The notes under the pieces: generated by a model
What the model was told of the DNA's origin: nothing
Databases searched by the model: none
Seen by the model: the letters and a program-made list of their open reading frames with translations, nothing else
Origin: Scrofimicrobium canadense
GTDB taxonomy: Bacteria; Actinomycetota; Actinomycetes; Actinomycetales; Actinomycetaceae
Assembly: GCF_009696615.1 (NCBI RefSeq)
Contig: NZ_VULO01000017.1
Location: 1-41,161 of the forward strand
Reading direction: 5' to 3'
Length of the DNA stretch: 41,161 nt
Part shown: positions 36,990-41,161 of the stretch, piece by piece
Position numbering within the stretch: the first letter of the stretch is position 1
Layout: each line of letters starts with the position of its first letter
Translations under genes and position numbers: made by a program

Positions 36990-38056
36990 GACTGGCGGCT
37001 TCCTTCTTTTTCGAGCAAGACCTCAGCTACTCGCGTTGCTGCCTGACCTTCTCCGTAAGGTGTGGCCTGCGTTGGCATTGGATTCAAATTCTTTACAGCA
37101 GTCTGAATGTCGTGTCCAGGAGCAGCCAACACATTCCAGCCCAGTTCCACGGTCTCTACCCACTCCGTTTCGGTCCGGACAGTGATGCAGGGGGTTCGAA
37201 GGAGGAAAGCCTCCTTTTGAAGGCCTCCAGAATCTGTAATAACAGCTTTTGCACCCATAGCAGCTCTCACTAGTTGAGGGTAAGGCAACGGATCGCACCA
37301 CCGGAGGGTACCCACGTCCTGGTACAGATTCCATTCTTTGGCTTTCGACTGCAACCGAGGATGCGCTAAAAGGAATACCGGATCATCCAAGGCAGCCAAA
37401 GAGTCAACTAACGCAGCCAACCGTTCAGGAGTGTCAGTGTTCTGGGGCCTGTGAATAGTCGCTATGTAATAAGGGTGGTCACCCATCGCAGCTATGGGCA
37501 GCGCCCGGTCCTTGACTTGATCACGTACGTGGAATAGCACATCGGTCATGACGTCGCCAACAAGAACCGACCTACGGCTGAGTCCTTCATCCGCCAAGTG
37601 CTTCATCGCAACATCGGTTGGTGCCAAAAGAAGATCAGCTGAATGGTCAGTCAGCACACGATTGTGTTCCTCAGGCATTGCCCTGTTGAAGGATCGAAGA
37701 CCAGCTTCGAGGTGAGCGATAGGGACTTGCAGTTTTGCTGCAGCGAGCGCAGCAGCCAAAGTTGAATTCGTGTCTCCATAGACTAAGACCCAAGAAGGCG
37801 CGTTATCTTGGGTGACTTTCTCAAGTTCTATAAGCATTTGCCCTGTTTGTTGCCCATGCGGACCCGAGCCGACCGACAAATGAACGTCAGGACGCGGAAT
37901 CGCCAACTCAGAGAAGAACGAATCAGACATCAGAGGATCATAATGTTGACCGGTATGCACGATGACGTGCTCGATACCTTCTTCTTTAAAAGCTCTCGAT
38001 ATCGGAGCCAGCTTTACAAACTGAGGGCGCGCACCCACCACAGACATTACTTTCAC
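36986..38056 (-). CDS. wecB: UDP-N-acetylglucosamine 2-epimerase (non-hydrolysing)
   Basis: A 356-aa cytoplasmic enzyme that interconverts UDP-GlcNAc and UDP-ManNAc. Family landmarks are clear: VKVMSVVGARPQFVKLAPIS at the start, EEHNRVLTDHSADLLLAPT in the centre, TIHRPQNTD, and TDSGGLQKEAFLLRTPCITV with ETEWVETVELGWN near the end. I choose the GTG at 38056 because it gives the family-length N-terminus and lies 7 nt after a TAGACT -10 box; an in-frame ATG at 38092 would add 12 unrelated residues and overlap the -35. It is coupled to the GT4 gene that follows. With the dehydrogenase at 27021 it could supply UDP-ManNAcA for the wall polymer. Confidence 0.93.
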   Translation of the reverse strand: MKVMSVVGARPQFVKLAPISRAFKEEGIEHVIVHTGQHYDPLMSDSFFSELAIPRPDVHLSVGSGPHGQQTGQMLIELEKVTQDNAPSWVLVYGDTNSTLAAALAAAKLQVPIAHLEAGLRSFNRAMPEEHNRVLTDHSADLLLAPTDVAMKHLADEGLSRRSVLVGDVMTDVLFHVRDQVKDRALPIAAMGDHPYYIATIHRPQNTDTPERLAALVDSLAALDDPVFLLAHPRLQSKAKEWNLYQDVGTLRWCDPLPYPQLVRAAMGAKAVITDSGGLQKEAFLLRTPCITVRTETEWVETVELGWNVLAAPGHDIQTAVKNLNPMPTQATPYGEGQAATRVAEVLLEKEGSRQS

Positions 38057-38063
38057 GGTGTTC

Positions 38064-38092
38064 AGTCTAAATGGCAGCGTAGATGGCACCAA
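38064..38092 (-). promoter_or_regulatory. Candidate leaderless promoter of wecB
   Basis: On the minus strand TTGGTG (38092-38087) and TAGACT (38069-38064) are separated by 17 nt. The -10 box ends 7 nt before the GTG at 38056, and there is no Shine-Dalgarno. This supports both a leaderless mRNA and the choice of the GTG start. Confidence 0.5.
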
Positions 38093-38186
38093 ACGCTAAA
38101 TAACCAAATATTCTGTTACAACTGTGCAGAATGTGACTACTGATGCTAATGTGGCAGTGATTGTCCCCTGTTTGGAGCAAACTGGC

Positions 38187-41161
38187 ATGAATACAGTGAA
38201 AAAGTCAGCATCTTTTGCGTTAGTCAGCACACTGGCGCTGACCGGCATCTTTGCCGCAACTATGCCCGCAGCAATAGCGGACGATGATGTCTACGAAGAA
38301 GCTGCCGGGGCAGTAACCGCCTCAGACATACCCATGGTCGAAACCACCCTGGACCCTGCGTATACCGAAAGCTCGGCTGTACTCCAGACTGAAGGCGACC
38401 GGCAACAAGCCGAAGCTGTAGAGAACTCTGCAGAGGGAGACCAAGAACAGACGACCGACTACATTGCAAGAGCTGATTTGGTCTCGACCATCGCTATTAT
38501 TGGTGTCACCTGGAATCCTGATGGCCCCCAACCGGCAAAAGTTTCTCTACGAACTCTTGAAAACGGCTTGTGGTCGGAATGGAGTGAACTTGAACTTGCA
38601 CAAGAACAGGACAGCGACGCTCCGCCAACTGGAACCGAACCATTCATTGCAGCAAACTCGAGTGCCGTCGAAGTAGTCGCCAACACTGAAGATGGCAATC
38701 CAATTGACAGCATTACCGTCACAGTTGTTGACCCAGAGGGCAATCAAGAAATAGCAAACTCTTTGGAGAACCTTCCACCATCGGAAGACACTGAGACTAC
38801 CGAAGACGATGAAATCGCAGAACCAGAGGTTGTCGACGAAACCACTCCTGAAGAAGATGTCGACAAATCAGAAGATGAAACAACTACAGAGGACTTCGAA
38901 GGCCTCACTGACCCAGACGAGGACTCACTTCCAGAGCCTTCACAAGAAGGTGCTGACTCAAATACTGACCAGCTAGATGATCTCGATGGTGCCGTCGAAG
39001 GTGATCCGGCGTGGCTCGCAGCGACAGCGGCACCTAGTGCGCTCACGACTGCCCTCAACCCGGCAGGCACTCAATTCGACACAGGAAAAAATGGTCTCGT
39101 TATCAACACGCGCAAGGCGTGGAACCCCAATCCTGCATATCTTTCGGGGAATCCAGTTCCTATCACCATCCAAGGCGCGGTTATTCACCACACCGCTGGA
39201 GGGAACAACTACAGCAAAGCTGACGTTCCCGGCATTCTGAGGGGAATCTACTACTACCATGCGGTCACACTGGACTGGGGAGATATCGGATACAACCTCC
39301 TCGTCGACAAATTTGGCGGCGTGTGGGAAGGCCGCACAGGTGGTCTCACGAAAGCTATCAAAGGTGCTCAGGCCTACGGTGCAAACTCCCAGACCTTCGG
39401 CATCTCCGTTCTAGGTGATTTCTCCAACGCCGCACCACCTGCAGTCGCTCAAGACGCTGTGGCAAAAGCAGTTGCATGGAAACTGGGGGTTCATGGAATC
39501 ACTACAGCAACAGGTCAGATTAAAGTTGACGGCTATGATTTCAAAGGTCGTATGGTTCCCCGCGTGTCGGGACACCGAGACATCGGGGGCACTGCGTGCC
39601 CTGGACAGGCGTTCTATAATCAGCTTCCCGCATTGAGGACAAAGATCGCCAACTACATGAAGCCGTCGACCCCGACACCAACCCCCTCACCTAGTGCAAC
39701 ACCCGGCTGGAATGCTGGCAACATTATTTCGGACGCGGTCTTTTACAATGCTGGCGCAATGACTGAAGCACAAATCAAGACTTTCATCGAAAAGGAAGGT
39801 GCTTCTTGTAAGTCAGGGTCGGGGAAGAACTGCCTCAAAGACAAAAAATTCCCCTCGGCTAATCTCAAGACCTTGCGGGGAGCATGCAAGCCTCTCAACT
39901 TGAGTGGTAACCAGGCTCCATGGACGATTATTGCTAAGACCGCGTCTGCCTGCGGATTGAACCCGCAAGTGATCTTATCGACTATTCAAAAAGAGTCCTC
40001 TGCTATTACCCAGCCGCTCACAGATGATCAGTGGACGCGAGCCATGGGTTCAGGCTGTCCTACCGGTCAAAGCTGCGATTCAGCCCAGGCGGGGTTCATG
40101 AAACAGGTCTATTACGGGGCAGACAAGTTAGCTTCCTATAAGTTGACGCCTGATTCTTGGCCGTATTTGAAAGCCGTGAAGAACGGGGCTTCGGTCTCGA
40201 TTCCCTATAATCCCGACAAGTCCTGCGGAGCACAGACAGTCAAAATAAGTAACTACGCCACCGCGTCTCTATACACCTATACTCCTTACGTTCCTAATAA
40301 AGCAGCACTAGATGCTTATCCTGGAACCGCTTCTTGTGGTTCCTATGGCAACCGCAACTTCTACATGAACATGAAGAAATGGTTCAATGGTGGTACCGCG
40401 CCTGGGAATAACGGTACTTCTCCCGGGGGTACATCTCCTACGAAACCTCAACCCCCAGCACCCACGGTAACGTGGAAAGATCGTAAGCAAATCGGATGGG
40501 GATGGAGCTCTAGCAAACCCATATTCGCAGGCAATATCGATCGCGACAACTATCCCGATCTCATGATCATCGATTCTCAGGGCAACTTAGGCTCTTTCAA
40601 AGGCCAATCTGGAGAGAGGTTCGGCAGTCGCCAACCAGTTGGATGGGGATGGAAAGGATGGGATTGGGTACAAGGCGGCATTGACTGGGATGGCGACGGA
40701 AAAATGGACCTAGTCGCTAGAAACAAGAGTACTGGCGGCTTGTATTTATATTCCGGCAACGGAAACGGGAATTTTAAAGCAAGTCGACAGATCGGACAGG
40801 GGTGGAACGTTGCTACCCAAATGGCGTTAGTCCGAACTTCACGTGGTCCAGCAATCTATGCAGTCATTGGCGGGGAACTCTTCTCCTACCCAGGAAATGG
40901 TAAGGGTGGTTTCAATTCCAGGGTCTCAATGGGAAAAGGGTGGGGTAACACAACCATGATCGTGGGAGTTGGCGATTGGACAGGTGACAGTATCCCCGAT
41001 GTCGTAATGCGACGCGGCGACGGAACGCTTCACCTCTACCCCGGCACATCGAATGGACTACTCGGAACGTCTAAAGTGATAGGCCAAGGATGGAATGTCA
41101 TGAGCTACGTCGGTAGCGCGAATCAGTATTCTCCCAAACAGCCTCTATGGGCTATCGATAG
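38187..41161 (+). CDS. Secreted N-acetylmuramoyl-L-alanine amidase with FG-GAP repeats (partial, runs off the window)
   Basis: At least 991 codons, open at the window edge. The ATG at 38187 has GGAG 9 nt upstream. A signal peptide (KKSASFALVSTLALTGIFAA, cleavage near AIA|DDD) is followed by a beta-rich region and a very acidic Glu/Asp/Thr linker (about residues 198-272). Next is a PGRP/amidase-2 domain with zinc ligands H334 (in VIHHTAGG), H463 (SGHRDIGG) and C471. A Pro/Thr linker leads to an actinobacterial accessory domain (about 505-735: IISDAVFYNAGAMTEAQIKT, then ILSTIQKESSA with E603), perhaps lysozyme-like. From about residue 760 come FG-GAP/VCBS repeats with calcium-type loops such as DWDGDGKMD and the refrain IGWGW/IGQGW. 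It probably trims or remodels peptidoglycan at the surface; the repeats may bind wall glycan. The C-terminus is not visible. Confidence 0.92.
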   Translation, partial: MNTVKKSASFALVSTLALTGIFAATMPAAIADDDVYEEAAGAVTASDIPMVETTLDPAYTESSAVLQTEGDRQQAEAVENSAEGDQEQTTDYIARADLVSTIAIIGVTWNPDGPQPAKVSLRTLENGLWSEWSELELAQEQDSDAPPTGTEPFIAANSSAVEVVANTEDGNPIDSITVTVVDPEGNQEIANSLENLPPSEDTETTEDDEIAEPEVVDETTPEEDVDKSEDETTTEDFEGLTDPDEDSLPEPSQEGADSNTDQLDDLDGAVEGDPAWLAATAAPSALTTALNPAGTQFDTGKNGLVINTRKAWNPNPAYLSGNPVPITIQGAVIHHTAGGNNYSKADVPGILRGIYYYHAVTLDWGDIGYNLLVDKFGGVWEGRTGGLTKAIKGAQAYGANSQTFGISVLGDFSNAAPPAVAQDAVAKAVAWKLGVHGITTATGQIKVDGYDFKGRMVPRVSGHRDIGGTACPGQAFYNQLPALRTKIANYMKPSTPTPTPSPSATPGWNAGNIISDAVFYNAGAMTEAQIKTFIEKEGASCKSGSGKNCLKDKKFPSANLKTLRGACKPLNLSGNQAPWTIIAKTASACGLNPQVILSTIQKESSAITQPLTDDQWTRAMGSGCPTGQSCDSAQAGFMKQVYYGADKLASYKLTPDSWPYLKAVKNGASVSIPYNPDKSCGAQTVKISNYATASLYTYTPYVPNKAALDAYPGTASCGSYGNRNFYMNMKKWFNGGTAPGNNGTSPGGTSPTKPQPPAPTVTWKDRKQIGWGWSSSKPIFAGNIDRDNYPDLMIIDSQGNLGSFKGQSGERFGSRQPVGWGWKGWDWVQGGIDWDGDGKMDLVARNKSTGGLYLYSGNGNGNFKASRQIGQGWNVATQMALVRTSRGPAIYAVIGGELFSYPGNGKGGFNSRVSMGKGWGNTTMIVGVGDWTGDSIPDVVMRRGDGTLHLYPGTSNGLLGTSKVIGQGWNVMSYVGSANQYSPKQPLWAID

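Noticed and set aside
38260-39260. Several minus-strand frames opposite the amidase, including a Ser/Val-rich one at 38744-39070
   Set aside because: They are complements of the acidic Glu/Asp/Thr-coding stretch, and their low-complexity composition is explained by that.

Overview
The window looks like a chromosomal segment of a Gram-positive actinobacterium of moderate GC, most likely a member of the Actinomycetaceae or a near relative. The evidence is indirect: a galactofuranan module (UDP-galactopyranose mutase, GlfT1-like transferase, Wzm/Wzt-type ABC exporter) arranged much as in mycobacteria, DUF6541-type membrane proteins, a secreted amidase with actinobacterial accessory domain and FG-GAP repeats, and several putative leaderless promoters. 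There is no mycolate or arabinan gene in view. The species cannot be fixed by reading alone.

Left third (1-9.5 kb): accessory metabolism, much of it decaying. A LysE-type exporter and its adjacent AraC-type regulator each carry one single-nucleotide frameshift in a homopolymer. An apparently intact three-gene unit follows: a LacI-type regulator, two LacI-like half-palindromes exactly 21 bp apart, an organophosphate:phosphate antiporter (OPA) and a 973-aa metallophosphoesterase with no signal peptide. After it comes a polyol-catabolism locus in ruins: a DeoR C-terminal remnant, a frameshifted MFS permease and a long-chain mannitol/polyol dehydrogenase with an internal deletion.

Centre-left (9.5-15.2 kb): a diacylglycerol-kinase-type lipid kinase, a DUF1846 protein, a membrane O-acyltransferase fused to an SGNH domain, and a 3-hydroxyisobutyrate-dehydrogenase-like oxidoreductase.

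15.2-38.1 kb: a large cell-wall polysaccharide locus, mostly on the minus strand. It holds wzt, wzm and glf; a GlfT1-like galactofuranosyltransferase; three paralogous membrane phosphoglycerol transferases (MdoB/LtaS type); a second GlfT-like GT2; two GT4 glycosyltransferases; a two-domain GT2; another GT-B-like protein with a coiled-coil tail; two paralogous DUF6541 membrane proteins; a UDP-ManNAc/UDP-glucose-type dehydrogenase (wecC-like); and a UDP-GlcNAc 2-epimerase (wecB). Together these predict a wall polymer containing galactofuranose and probably ManNAc or ManNAc-uronic acid, exported by the ABC transporter and decorated outside the membrane with phosphoglycerol and perhaps O-acyl groups.

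Right end (38.2-41.2 kb): a secreted N-acetylmuramoyl-L-alanine amidase, open at the window edge.

Two features cut across the window. Three of the four convergent gene junctions overlap by exactly four bases (CTAG or TTAG). Several start codons lie 6-8 nt downstream of a TANNNT -10 box, suggesting leaderless mRNAs. I saw no tRNA, rRNA, CRISPR array, insertion sequence or phage gene. The only gene-free stretch above 300 bases is 7444-7789, which holds the DeoR remnant.
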